64,000 bases of DNA from Haloferax namakaokahaiae (GCF_042663225.1 NZ_JBHTAA010000001.1:1-64000), one strand, 5' to 3'. Positions 24,986 through 34,105 are shown, counted from the first letter of the stretch. Numbers and translations: made by a program. The notes: generated by a model from the sequence alone, not told the origin.

Positions 24986-25609
24986 TCAGTCGCCAGCCTC
25001 GTTCGCGCCGACAGCGGGCGTGTCGCGTCGTTCGTACTCGATTTCGGTGGCGATTCGGTTCGCAATCTCGGCTCCGAACTCGCGTTCGACGATGTGGAGC
25101 GAGAGGTCGAGACCAGATGTGACGCCGCCGGCGGTCAACACGTCGCCGTCGTCCACGACGCGGGCCTCGACGACTTCGGCGGCCGTCTCGCGCAGGTCTG
25201 GAAGTGCGCCGTTGTGCGTGATTGCGGGTCGCCCGTCGAGGATTCCCGCGCGAGAGAGGAGCATCCCGCCGGTACAGACGCCCGCGACGGTGGTTCCCGC
25301 GCCGTGCAGCGTCGAAATCGCGTCTGGAATGTCGCCCTTTTCGGCTTCTGCCCACGCGCTCTGTGGGGCGCGACTGTTCCACCCACCGCCGGGAACCACG
25401 AGCAGGTCCGGGCGGTCGGACGCCGGGTCGAGGGTACCATCGACACCGACGCGGAGGCCGTGACTCGCGGTGACGAACTCGTGTTCGTCGAGCGTGACGA
25501 TGCGTGCCTCACAGTCTGCGCCGAACGCACCGGCGTTCTGAAACACCTCGAACGGGGCGACCGCGTCGAGTTCGTCGAAGCCGTCGTAGACGAGAATGGC
25601 GACGTCCAT
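24986..25609 (-). CDS. DJ-1/PfpI (ThiJ) family protein
   Basis: A 207-residue DJ-1/PfpI superfamily protein, of the class containing glyoxalase/deglycase-like and chaperone members as well as isonitrile hydratase-like proteins. The nucleophile Cys 112 sits in AGVCTGGMLLSRAG, followed by the His of ITHNGALPDL. The Glu/Asp pair near residue 13-16 (FDELDAVAPFEVF) and the GGGW loop at 74-77 are in place. It has the ThiJ form without an AraC-type DNA-binding domain. It sits between a photolyase and SOD on the same strand, a stress-gene context. Confidence 0.87.
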   Translation of the reverse strand: MDVAILVYDGFDELDAVAPFEVFQNAGAFGADCEARIVTLDEHEFVTASHGLRVGVDGTLDPASDRPDLLVVPGGGWNSRAPQSAWAEAEKGDIPDAISTLHGAGTTVAGVCTGGMLLSRAGILDGRPAITHNGALPDLRETAAEVVEARVVDDGDVLTAGGVTSGLDLSLHIVEREFGAEIANRIATEIEYERRDTPAVGANEAGD

Positions 25610-25676
25610 GTCTCGGGAGTCGTCGCCGAGTGCGATAGTCGTTGGTGTGGCGGAAGGAGCGGATGTGAGCGCCGAC

Positions 25677-27110
25677 TCAGTCGTCGCCGCGCGCGTTCTC
25701 GAACATCTCCAGTGCCATCTCGCGGCGCTCGGAGTGGTCCACGATTGGTTCGGGGTACTCGGGAGCGAGTCGCTCGCGCTCCAGCTCGCTCAACTCGTGC
25801 CACTCGTGGATGGTGTTGGACGTGACCGCTTCCAACTCGGGAACGTACTGCTTGATGTACTCGCCGTCCGGGTCGTAACGCTCGCCCTGCGTCATGGGGT
25901 TGAAGATACGGAAGTAGGGTTGGGCGTCCGTCCCCGTCGATGCGGCCCACTGCCAGCCACCGTTGTCGTTGGCGGTGTCGTGGTCAGAGAGGTATTCGCG
26001 GAAGTGAGCGTAGCCCTCACGCCAGTCGCACAGGAGGTCCTTCGTGAGAAACGAGGCGACGATCATTCGGACGCGGTTGTGCATGTAGCCCTCCGCGAGA
26101 AGTTGCCGCATCCCGGCGTCTACGATTGGATAGCCCGTCTCGCCGGCTTTCCACGCGTCCAACTCCTCCTCGTCGTCTCGCCACTGAATCCCCTGTTCGT
26201 ACTCCTTGAAGTTCTCCGTGACGACGCTGGGGTTGAAGTAGAGGACGTGGGTGTAGAACTCGCGCCACGCGAGTTGGGATTGGAACTCCTCGACCGATTC
26301 GGCCTCTGCTTCGCTTTCGGCACGTTCGGCGGCCGCTTCCGTCGCTTCGTACACCTCTCGAATCCCGATGGTTCCGAACTTGAGGTCCGTCGAGAGGTGT
26401 GAGGTCGCGTTTCGAGTCGGGTAGTCTCGGTCCTCGGCGTAGCGGAAGATGGCGTCCTCGCAGAACGATTCGAGTCGTTCGCGCGCGGCGTCGGTTCCGG
26501 CGGTGAGGATGTCCGCAGAAAGTTCTTCGAATCCGAGTGAATCGATGGTCGGAAGTGACCCAATACCAACGTCGTCCACTTGCTTAACCACGGATTCGAG
26601 CGTCTCGGCACCGACTAACTCCGACGGTTCTGGGTAAGGCGATGGTTTCTCTCTCTTTCGCCACTTCTTCCAGAAGTAGGTATACACCGAATACGGGTCG
26701 CCTGCGTTCGTCGTAATCGACCCCGGTTCGTGGAAAATCGCGTCGTGAACGGTCTCGCGTTCGACGTCCACTTCGTCGAGGGCGAGGCGAACGGCAGCGT
26801 CCCGCTCTTTGGCTAACCCGGAGTAATCGACGTTCCAGACGACGCGTTCGGCGTCGAGTGCCTCGGCGACGGCCGGAATCGTCTCGCGCGGGTCACCCGT
26901 CGCCACCAGCAGGTCGCTTCCCTGCGTGCGGTACCACGATTGGAGTTCGTCGAGCGCGTCGAGGAGATAGCGGACCCGTGGCGGACTGGCGTGGGCGAGC
27001 ACGTCGGTGTCGAACACGAAAATCGGTGCGACAGGGCCGTCAGCGGCGGCCTTCGAGAGACCGTGGTTGTCTGCGGCGCGGATGTCTCGCCGATGCCAGT
27101 GGAGTTGCAT
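25677..27110 (-). CDS. phr: Deoxyribodipyrimidine photolyase (cryptochrome/photolyase family)
   Basis: A 477-residue class I-type CPD photolyase, which uses light and FADH- to split pyrimidine dimers in UV-damaged DNA. The N-terminal alpha/beta antenna domain starts LHWHRRDIRAADNHGL, followed by a linker. FAD and DNA-binding motifs are SHLSTDLKFGTIG (about 258-270), QLAWREFY, TGYPIVDAGMRQL, MHNRVRMIVASFL (about 355-367), DWREG, NGGWQWAASTGTDAQPYFRIFNP (about 390-412, Trp-rich) and SNTIHEW. The last ~20 residues are an acidic tail. It heads the phr-DJ-1-SOD block. Some UV-exposed haloarchaea are known to carry phr next to SOD. High confidence in family; 6-4 versus CPD activity is inferred from motif type. 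Confidence 0.94.
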   Translation of the reverse strand: MQLHWHRRDIRAADNHGLSKAAADGPVAPIFVFDTDVLAHASPPRVRYLLDALDELQSWYRTQGSDLLVATGDPRETIPAVAEALDAERVVWNVDYSGLAKERDAAVRLALDEVDVERETVHDAIFHEPGSITTNAGDPYSVYTYFWKKWRKREKPSPYPEPSELVGAETLESVVKQVDDVGIGSLPTIDSLGFEELSADILTAGTDAARERLESFCEDAIFRYAEDRDYPTRNATSHLSTDLKFGTIGIREVYEATEAAAERAESEAEAESVEEFQSQLAWREFYTHVLYFNPSVVTENFKEYEQGIQWRDDEEELDAWKAGETGYPIVDAGMRQLLAEGYMHNRVRMIVASFLTKDLLCDWREGYAHFREYLSDHDTANDNGGWQWAASTGTDAQPYFRIFNPMTQGERYDPDGEYIKQYVPELEAVTSNTIHEWHELSELERERLAPEYPEPIVDHSERREMALEMFENARGDD

Positions 27111-27383
27111 ACCGCCGCTCAGGACGGCGAAAACGTCAATGTAACGGCGACGTTCCGAAGGTAGCCAGCGTAAAGTATGACCTAATGGCGACTGTATGAA
27201 ACTTGATGGTTTCGTGACGGTCAGGCTACACTTTCACTTCGGTTTTTTGAGTACTCTCGCACCGCGAAGAGTCGTTACTAATGTGATGTTATCTCACGTT
27301 TTTCGACGCACATGTTGGATTACAGTCTGCGTATCTGACGTACCCACTCCATACCTATACCGATAAGAAACATTTGATGTATC

Positions 27384-28229
27384 ATGCCACGGCACGGGGT
27401 CTCTCTCGGGATACACACATTCGAGCCACTGCTCACGGCGTCTGGGGCAGTTCCAATCGCATTCCTGACAATTCTCTGCGGGATACTCGGGTTCATCGTG
27501 TGGACGCCCTACGGAGTTGTGCTCGGTGCGCTCCCACCGGCGGTCGTGTTCTTCCTCTCGTACAACGACCAGCAACTGCAGAATCTGTCACTTCCGGAGC
27601 TTCCCTCGGCATGCCCGACAGCGCCGCTGTCGCTCGATAATCGCAACGACCTCGTGAACGCGTTGGAGTCCGCGGACGTGCTCACCACCGACTCGTCGGG
27701 GAAGATGTCAGTTTCGAGTGAGTTCAAGTCCGAGTGGCGTGGTCGGATGGTCGATATGGGCGGCCGCGACCAAGATTCGGCGGCGCTCGCAACGCTTCTC
27801 GGTGTACACCCCGCACGCGTGGAACTCGACTGGGAGGCCGACAAACTGGTGGCGACGCTCGACGGTGGCTCCGTCGGTCAGTGGTCGTCTCGGGCGGCGT
27901 TCGTCGCCGACCTCACCGCCGTCGCAACGTTCCGACGCCAGTACCCCGCGTGGTGGCGTCTCTCGACCGCCGACCGAAACCGCGTCCTCGGCGCGTTGCG
28001 ACTGAGCCTCCAGCGATGTCCCACCTGTGACGGCCGCATCGACGTGACGACGTCGCTCGTCGAAACCGACCCGACGGACGAGGAGTTGGCACGCCCCGAC
28101 AGCAGCGCCCAACACGTCACTGCGACGTGTCTCGGCTGTGAATCGCACCTGTTCGATTCGGTGATTTCGGTGACCAACCAACCGGCCGGAACCGACGCCG
28201 AGGCGGGGACGGCTCCACAGAGTCAGTAG
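27384..28229 (+). CDS. Membrane-anchored protein with C-terminal Cys4 zinc-ribbon-like region
   Basis: A 281-residue haloarchaeal protein. Residues about 14-56 contain two closely spaced hydrophobic helices. The rest is soluble, including a domain from about 75 to 200 with few marks (RVELDWEADKLVATLDGG). Near the C-terminus CPTCDG (about 213-218) and CLGCES (about 252-257) form two CxxC pairs typical of a zinc knuckle, so a cytoplasmic zinc ribbon is inferred. Function unknown. The 273-nt gap before it is AT-rich and contains a possible TATA element (GATAAG near 27362). Divergent from the photolyase gene. Confidence 0.7.
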   Translation: MPRHGVSLGIHTFEPLLTASGAVPIAFLTILCGILGFIVWTPYGVVLGALPPAVVFFLSYNDQQLQNLSLPELPSACPTAPLSLDNRNDLVNALESADVLTTDSSGKMSVSSEFKSEWRGRMVDMGGRDQDSAALATLLGVHPARVELDWEADKLVATLDGGSVGQWSSRAAFVADLTAVATFRRQYPAWWRLSTADRNRVLGALRLSLQRCPTCDGRIDVTTSLVETDPTDEELARPDSSAQHVTATCLGCESHLFDSVISVTNQPAGTDAEAGTAPQSQ

Positions 28230-28244
28230 TCCGTCCGTCTCTTT

Positions 28245-28919
28245 TTACAACGGGTCGATATCGTCGCGTCGGCCGTCGAGAATCGAGAATCGCTCTCCCC
28301 TTCGGCGTTCGAGCCACGCCAGTAGGCGTGCTGCCCACCGGAGTTTCTTCGCTTTCATCGAATCGACCGTCGGGTCGTCGAAGTCCCAGCCCGCAAAACG
28401 GAGTTCGCCAGCGCCGAGTTCGTCGGCGACGAAAGCCGCTCTGTCGCCGTCGGTGAAGCCACCCCAGTTGACGACGGGACCGACGGGTTCGGCCTGCGTC
28501 GTCGCCAGTACGTTGTCGAGGTCACACTTCGGAACCCACTCGCGGACCGCCGGAATGTTGTCGCCGTGGGCCGCGACGGCGACGGGCGTCCCACCGATGG
28601 TGAGTTCGACCACCGTCTCTGGATTTTTGTCGAGGTCGGTCACCATCAAATCGACCGGATAGCCCGCTTCGCGGACGACGTCGGCGGCCGAGGACGCGGC
28701 GACGACCACGTCCACGTCGTCGAGTACGTCGAGTTCGGACGCGAGCGACGGTGCCGCCCCGCAGATTGCGACTGTCTCTCCCGCCCACGCGAGCCGCGAG
28801 CGATCGAACGGGCGCGCGAGTGCAGCGAGTTCGTCACGAGCCTCCTCGTCGCCCGCTCGTTCGAATCCCAAACTATCGAGAATCTGTCGATAGACCGGTT
28901 CCCACTCCCTAAATCGCAT
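28245..28919 (-). CDS. mptE: 6-hydroxymethyl-7,8-dihydropterin diphosphokinase (MptE/DUF115)
   Basis: A 224-residue archaeal MptE-type enzyme that pyrophosphorylates 6-hydroxymethyl-dihydropterin for tetrahydrofolate or methanopterin synthesis. Seen: TVAICGAAPSL near residues 48-58, DLMVTDLDKNPE near 88-99 (acidic metal-binding segment), AVAAHGDNIPAVREWV near 112-127 and DRAAFVADELGAGEL. These are the DUF115 signatures that replace bacterial FolK in archaea. The following gene upstream on the same strand is a FolP homologue, whose product would use the MptE product, which supports the assignment. Confidence 0.88.
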   Translation of the reverse strand: MRFREWEPVYRQILDSLGFERAGDEEARDELAALARPFDRSRLAWAGETVAICGAAPSLASELDVLDDVDVVVAASSAADVVREAGYPVDLMVTDLDKNPETVVELTIGGTPVAVAAHGDNIPAVREWVPKCDLDNVLATTQAEPVGPVVNWGGFTDGDRAAFVADELGAGELRFAGWDFDDPTVDSMKAKKLRWAARLLAWLERRRGERFSILDGRRDDIDPL

Positions 28920-29134
28920 GGCTGTCGCTCTCCGGTGTGTAATGGTATGGGCCGGAATGGCACCCGTGTACCCCTACCCGCGTGCCCTTCCGGCGTCCAC
29001 AGGCCAGTTTTACAGTCGGATGGTATAAGTTTTCTCTTAGTCGAACGGTCTGCGTCTGCCGACCGTCAGACGATTCTGACTGTCTCGTGGTATCGAATTG
29101 CAAACAATGCCGAAAGCGGGAGTTTCGGACCATT

Positions 29135-30277
29135 CTACTGGACGTTTTCCAAAATTAGTTCGAGCGCGCCGTCGAGTGCAGGAGACGGTTCGTCGCCGAG
29201 AAGCGTCGGAATTCGACCGAGTGCGGCGGGCGAACCAATCAACAATGCACCAGTTTCACCACCGGCGAGAAGTGCCCCGGCGTCGCTCGCGGCGGCGGTG
29301 AGCGCGTCGCGGTCAGACTGCGAGAGTCCTTCGAGTTCGAAGACTCGCCTGACGCTCTCGGCGGCGGCATCGCGTGGTCCGCCGATTCGGTCCAGGTGTC
29401 GCATCCCGTCGCCCGTCGTCGTCACGTCGAGTTCCTCAACCGAGATGTCGCCGGGGTCGCGGACGCGACGGCGTTTGAACTCGTGACCGATGAGCGCGGC
29501 GTCCCGTGTCTCTTTCACGTCGTGCGTTCGGATGACGTGTGCGCCGCGTTCGACCGCCATCGAGGTGGCCGCGAGACTGACTGGCAGCGCGTCTTCCGTC
29601 GAGCGACCGGCCACGTCGCGGAGGAAGTTCTTCCGATTGATAGAGACGAGAATGGGGTAGCCGTAGCCGCGGAACTCGCGGAGTCGGTGGAACGTCTCTC
29701 GGTCGTCCGCGAGCGTCTTCTCCTCGGACCACCCGCCGAACGCCGGGTCGAGAATCGTCTTGTCGGTAAAGCCGTTCAGTTCGAGGGCGTCGTAGATGTC
29801 GTCTACGTCCTCGATTGCGCCGGGGCGAGTGAGGTCCGGGGGACTCGCCATCTTTGCGACGGCGGCGTCGAACTCCTCGCAGACGCGGGGCATCTCGGGG
29901 TCGGCGAAGCCGCAGATATCGTTCACCATGTCGAAGCCGCCGGAGAGGGCCGCCTCGGCGACTTCGTGATACCGCGTCTCGATGGAGAAGACGGCGTCGC
30001 CCGAGACGTGGTCGATGACCGAGAGCGCGGTGTCGAGGCGTTCGAGTTCGCCCTCGGCAGACAGCACCTCGAACTTCTTGTTCGCAGATTCGAGACCGAT
30101 ATCGACGATATCTGCGCCTTCGCCGATGAGTTCGTCGTCCACGTAGGCGGCGGCCTCGGTGGGGTCGTCGAACACGCTCGGTTTGTACGGAGATTCGTCC
30201 GAGACGTTCAACACGCCCATAATCCGAGGTGGGTGGTCGTCACCGATAGAGAGACCGGCGGCATCGACGGTTCGCAT
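29135..30277 (-). CDS. folP: Divergent dihydropteroate-synthase (FolP-like) with C-terminal extension
   Basis: A 380-residue protein with a pterin-binding TIM-barrel similar to dihydropteroate synthase, expected to condense hydroxymethyl-dihydropterin pyrophosphate with a pABA-like amine. Recognised are RIMGVLNVSDESPYK, ADIVDIGLESANKK, VNDICGFADPE, ILDPAFGGWSEEKT, VSINRKNFLRD and VIRTHDVKETRDA. The loops that hold pABA and pyrophosphate in bacterial enzymes (NxTPDSFSDGG and GGESTRPG) are both replaced, and about 100 extra residues follow the barrel. The tail has a helix (ELEGLSQSDRDALTAAA) and GALLIGSPAALGRI. Substrate preference may therefore differ. A CCTATATTC TATA element at 30298-30306 (minus) supports the ATG at 30277. 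mptE lies 215 nt downstream. Confidence 0.82.
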   Translation of the reverse strand: MRTVDAAGLSIGDDHPPRIMGVLNVSDESPYKPSVFDDPTEAAAYVDDELIGEGADIVDIGLESANKKFEVLSAEGELERLDTALSVIDHVSGDAVFSIETRYHEVAEAALSGGFDMVNDICGFADPEMPRVCEEFDAAVAKMASPPDLTRPGAIEDVDDIYDALELNGFTDKTILDPAFGGWSEEKTLADDRETFHRLREFRGYGYPILVSINRKNFLRDVAGRSTEDALPVSLAATSMAVERGAHVIRTHDVKETRDAALIGHEFKRRRVRDPGDISVEELDVTTTGDGMRHLDRIGGPRDAAAESVRRVFELEGLSQSDRDALTAAASDAGALLAGGETGALLIGSPAALGRIPTLLGDEPSPALDGALELILENVQ

Positions 30278-30451
30278 GGCCGGGTGTTGGACTACACGAA
30301 TATAGGCAGACCGGTCGCGGAAGTTCGCCGGTTCTCAGCGTTGATTCTGTCATCGAAGCGTGAACAGAGCGCTCAATAGCCCTCATAGCAAGCACTTAAT
30401 CCCTCATTGGTGTGGCTGCAACTAAGGTAGCCTTCGGGCTTCTGCATCGCC

Positions 30452-31015
30452 ATGACCGGTGACGTATCCACGACCGTTCTCGCCGTCGATGACGAGTCGT
30501 CGCTGACGGCACTGTACGAACGTTGGTTGGCCGACGAGTACGAAGTCCACACGACGACGGCCGCCGACGAAGCACTCGAACTCGTCACCGCCCACGACCC
30601 GGACGTGGTCATGCTCGACCGGCAGATGCCGTCGATGAGCGGCGACGACGTGCTCGAACAGGTACGCGAGCACGGTTACGACTGCCCCGTCGTGATGGTC
30701 ACGGGTCTCGACCCCGGTCTCGAAATCGTCGAGATGCCGTTCGACGACTACCTCGTCAAACCGGTCGAACGTTCCGACCTCCACGACACGCTCGATGCAC
30801 TGCTCGCGCGGCGAGCATACGACGAACGCGTTCGAACCTACTTCTCGCTCGCCCGAAAGAAGGCGGTGCTCGAAGCGACCACCGACCCCGACGTCCTCGA
30901 ATCGTCCGACGAATTCCGCTCGCTGAAAGCCGAGTTCGCGTCCGCTCGCGCCGAGGCCGACGACGCTCGGAGTGAGGTCTCCGGCCGCGACGCGTGGCTC
31001 AGTATCCAAGACTAA
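30452..31015 (+). CDS. Response regulator with HalX-type C-terminal domain
   Basis: A 187-residue two-component response regulator. The receiver domain has the acidic pair DD at 13-14, the phosphoacceptor Asp 56 in VVMLDRQMP, Thr 84 in VMVTGLD and Lys 103 in LVKPVER. After it a HalX-like helical domain (TYFSLARKKAVLEATTDPDVLESSDEF...) occupies about residues 115-187 and ends in a coiled-coil stretch. HalX domains are known in halophilic response regulators without DNA-binding output of the classical kind. It is the first gene of a three-gene operon; the sensor kinase starts 1 nt after its stop. Confidence 0.9.
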   Translation: MTGDVSTTVLAVDDESSLTALYERWLADEYEVHTTTAADEALELVTAHDPDVVMLDRQMPSMSGDDVLEQVREHGYDCPVVMVTGLDPGLEIVEMPFDDYLVKPVERSDLHDTLDALLARRAYDERVRTYFSLARKKAVLEATTDPDVLESSDEFRSLKAEFASARAEADDARSEVSGRDAWLSIQD

Positions 31016-31016
31016 C

Positions 31017-33002
31017 ATGCCACGTCTCCTCCCCCGATTCGTCCGACAGCGCTACGCGGTCAAGTTCGCGCTCGTCCTCGGGGCGGTGACGCTCGCAATC
31101 ACGCTCGTCGGCGGCTACTCGTACGTCCACGCGAACGCCCTCGTCGGCGAGGATACGCAGTCGGACCTCGTGGTGAACGCCGAAATCCAAGCGCAGAATC
31201 TCGACGGCTGGCTGAACCGCATGGAAGTACAGATGCGGTCGATTTCGGAGTCCGCCGCGTTCCAATCGGCGGACAGTCGGGAGATAAACCTCTACCTCTG
31301 GGGCGTCGTCGAACGCGACAGTGACATCGACGCGGCCTACTACATCGACACGAAGAACGAGACGGTCATCACGAGCACCGGAAGTGCCCAAATCGCCTCG
31401 GCGACGTCGGTGACCGACTACTACGGCCGACAGGACTTCACCAAACTCGCCCAGCAGTCTCACGGTGACGTGGTCGTCTCGGACCCGTTCCGTCCAACCG
31501 CCGACGCCGCCCCGGTTATCATCTTTGCGACCACGATTCCCGACGAACCGAACCGCGCGGTCATCGTCGTCTCGAACCTTCGGTCGGTCTCCGAGGCGCA
31601 CCTCCACCACATGGACGCCGGTCGCTTCGTCGTCGTGGACGAAGAGAACACCGTCGTCCTCGCGGAGGACCACGAACGGGTGCTCACACAAGACGCCATC
31701 GCAACCGACCGCTACGACGACGCCTCTGGGTTCGTGTCCGGCGTCGAACTCGGTGACGACGCGACCGAAGTCGGCTACGCCAAACTCGACGCCAACGACT
31801 GGGTGGTCACCTCGCGGGTGCCGACCGCGCAGGCCTACACGCTTCGGACGAGCATCCTCACACAGATTCTCGTCACCCTGTTGGTCGTCGGCGGCGGTGC
31901 TGGCCTGCTCGCAGTGACTATCGGACGCGACACGGTCGATGCGGTCGAGACGTTGGCATCGAAGGCGAACGCGCTCCGCGACGGCGACCTCGACACCGAA
32001 ATCGACCGCAACCGCGAGGACGAGTTCGGCACGCTCTACGAGGCGTTCGACGTGATGCGCGTCTCGCTCCGCGACCAAATCGCGGCCGCAGAACGCGCTC
32101 GGGCGGCGGCGATCGACGCCCGCGAAGAGGCGTGGGCCGAGAAGGAGGCCTCCGAACGCCGTCGCCGCCACCTCGAACAGACGGCAGCACGATACGGAGA
32201 GGTGATGCGCGCCTGTGCGGACGGCGACCTCGCAGAGCGCATCGACCCCGACGACGAGAGTCGGGCGATGGCGACTATCGCCCACTCGTTCAACGACATG
32301 ATGGACGACGTACGCGAGCGCAACGAGCAACTCACGACCGTCTCGCACGTCCTCTCGCACGACCTCAGAAGCCCGTTGAACGTCTCGGTCGGCAGAGCCG
32401 AACTCCTCGCAGACGAGACCGACAGTCCACACCTCGACCCGCTCATCGACTCGCTCGAACGAATTGACGCGATTATCGACGACGCGGTCGTGCTCGCACT
32501 CCAGCGAGACGTCGAAGACACGCTCCCGGCGACGCTGTCGGACGTCGCACAACGCGCGTGGAGACACGTCGAAACGGACGACGGAACGCTCGAAATCGTC
32601 GAGGAGCTCCGATTCGATGCCGACCCGAGCCTCGTCGCCCACATCTTCGAGAACCTGTTTCGGAACGCAGTCGAACACAGTTCGACCGACGGGCGCGATT
32701 CGTCTCCCGACGAGGCGGTCTGGGTTCGGGTCGGTCCGCTCGACCAGCGAAGCGGGTTCTACATCGAGGACGACGGTCCCGGAATCCCCGCCGACGCGCG
32801 CGAGCGTGTGCTCGAACCGGGGTTCACGACCAACCGTGAGAACGGCGGCACCGGTCTCGGACTCCCCATCGTCAAACAGGTCGTCGATGCGCACGGGTGG
32901 GACATCGACATCACCGAATCGGCCGACGGGGGCGCACGATTCGAATTCTCCGAGGTGTGCACCGGCCAGTGCGACTCGCACGATGCGACCTCGGCGGTGT
33001 AA
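31017..33002 (+). CDS. Membrane-bound sensor histidine kinase with extracellular sensor domain
   Basis: A 661-residue kinase. TM1 is at about residues 15-37 and a large extracellular Cache-like sensor domain spans about 40-278 (YYIDTKNETVITSTGS, VVSDPFRPTADAAP, VVDEENTVVLAEDH are double-Cache-like). TM2 is at about 280-302. A HAMP domain occupies 303-356, followed by a long coiled coil and a second HAMP-like segment at about 386-440. The phosphoacceptor His 448 lies in VLSHDLRSPLN. The ATP-binding domain has FENLFRNAVEHS (N box), GPGIP (G1), a GGTGLGLPIVKQV G2 box and the end of the fold. It follows the response regulator by 1 nt and precedes a PstS-like lipoprotein by 20 nt, implying one signalling unit. 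Confidence 0.9.
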   Translation: MPRLLPRFVRQRYAVKFALVLGAVTLAITLVGGYSYVHANALVGEDTQSDLVVNAEIQAQNLDGWLNRMEVQMRSISESAAFQSADSREINLYLWGVVERDSDIDAAYYIDTKNETVITSTGSAQIASATSVTDYYGRQDFTKLAQQSHGDVVVSDPFRPTADAAPVIIFATTIPDEPNRAVIVVSNLRSVSEAHLHHMDAGRFVVVDEENTVVLAEDHERVLTQDAIATDRYDDASGFVSGVELGDDATEVGYAKLDANDWVVTSRVPTAQAYTLRTSILTQILVTLLVVGGGAGLLAVTIGRDTVDAVETLASKANALRDGDLDTEIDRNREDEFGTLYEAFDVMRVSLRDQIAAAERARAAAIDAREEAWAEKEASERRRRHLEQTAARYGEVMRACADGDLAERIDPDDESRAMATIAHSFNDMMDDVRERNEQLTTVSHVLSHDLRSPLNVSVGRAELLADETDSPHLDPLIDSLERIDAIIDDAVVLALQRDVEDTLPATLSDVAQRAWRHVETDDGTLEIVEELRFDADPSLVAHIFENLFRNAVEHSSTDGRDSSPDEAVWVRVGPLDQRSGFYIEDDGPGIPADARERVLEPGFTTNRENGGTGLGLPIVKQVVDAHGWDIDITESADGGARFEFSEVCTGQCDSHDATSAV

Positions 33003-33022
33003 CCGACGCGACACACAAGCCA

Positions 33023-34048
33023 ATGACTCACTCCCACTCCGATGCGCACGATTCGCCCGCCCGACTGACTCGTCGCCGAACGGTGCTCTCTACGCTCGGC
33101 ACGCTGGCCATCTCGGCCGTCGCCGGCTGTCTCGGTGGCGGCGATGCGAGTCCCGATACCTCGACGGCGGCCCCCGTGACGACCGACGACCTCGGCGGCG
33201 AACTCAAAATCGCGGGGAGCAGTACCGTCTATCCGCTCACGCTCGCCATCGGCAGCGCGTTCATGGAGGGCCATCCGAACGTGACCGTCTCTGTCACCTC
33301 GTCGGGGACCGGCGGCGGCTTCGCGGACTTCTTCTGTGCGGGCCGGACGGTCATCAACGACGCGAGCAGGCGAATCGAGACCGACGAGATGGAACTGTGC
33401 GAGTCGAGGAACATCGATCCAATCGAGTTCCAAGTCGCAACCGACGCCCTCACCGTGGCCGTCAACCCCGAAGCCGACTGGATCGACTGTCTCACGCTGG
33501 ACGAACTCGCGCACATCTGGCGGACCGACGGTGCGACCACGTGGCGAGACGTTCGCCCCGAGTGGCCGAACGTGCCTATCGAACGCTACGGTCCGACCCC
33601 CGCGTCGGGGACGTTCGACTACTTCTCGTCGGTCGTCCTCGGCGACGACACCCACCGCCGCGACCACGAGATGACCGAACAGGACAACGTCATCGCCCGG
33701 CGAGTGAGCGACTCGAAGAACGCGATTGGCTACTTCGGCCTCGCCTACTACCTCAGGAACCGCGATGCCGTTCGCGCCGCCCCAATCGACGACGGGTCGG
33801 GAACGTGCGTCGAACCGTCGCCCGCGACGACTCGAAGTGGCGCGTACGGCGCGCTCTCACGCCCACTGTACATCTACGTCGCACGCGACCGACTCGCTCG
33901 CCCGGAAGTCGCCGCGTTCGTCCACTACTACCTCGAACGCTCGGTGACCGTGCCGGCGGAAATCGGCTACGTTCCCGTGGACGAACGCACCGCGACGACC
34001 AACCTCGAGACGCTCGCCGAGTTGCGCTCGACAGCGACCACCGAGTAA
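33023..34048 (+). CDS. PstS-like phosphate-binding-type lipoprotein
   Basis: A 341-residue extracellular binding protein of the PstS-like superfamily. The start MTHSHSD leads to RRR at 17-19 (Tat-like) and a lipobox AVAGC with Cys 36. The mature part begins LKIAGSSTVYPLTLAIGSAFME, as in PstS, and contains SGTGGGFADFFCAGRTVINDASR and GPTPASGTFDYFSSVVLG with the ligand-loop Ser/Thr residues. The Cys in FFCAGR and in LCESR and DCLTL may form disulfides. No Pst permease or ATPase gene lies nearby. Its place behind a kinase/response-regulator pair suggests it delivers a ligand signal to the kinase or scavenges phosphate independently. Confidence 0.85.
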   Translation: MTHSHSDAHDSPARLTRRRTVLSTLGTLAISAVAGCLGGGDASPDTSTAAPVTTDDLGGELKIAGSSTVYPLTLAIGSAFMEGHPNVTVSVTSSGTGGGFADFFCAGRTVINDASRRIETDEMELCESRNIDPIEFQVATDALTVAVNPEADWIDCLTLDELAHIWRTDGATTWRDVRPEWPNVPIERYGPTPASGTFDYFSSVVLGDDTHRRDHEMTEQDNVIARRVSDSKNAIGYFGLAYYLRNRDAVRAAPIDDGSGTCVEPSPATTRSGAYGALSRPLYIYVARDRLARPEVAAFVHYYLERSVTVPAEIGYVPVDERTATTNLETLAELRSTATTE

Positions 34049-34105
34049 TCAGCCGCGACGCCCGGCATCACGCCCTTTTTATCCGTCGCTCGGATACGTC
34101 CGACC

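Noticed and set aside
28920..29134. 215-nt gap between folP and mptE examined for a small gene or RNA
   Set aside because: Contains a TATA-like ATAAG stretch but no coding-like frame or convincing fold was seen.
30999..33023. 674-codon antisense frame opposite the histidine kinase
   Set aside because: The plus-strand kinase has complete motifs; the antisense product is a compositional shadow rich in Arg, Val and Asp.
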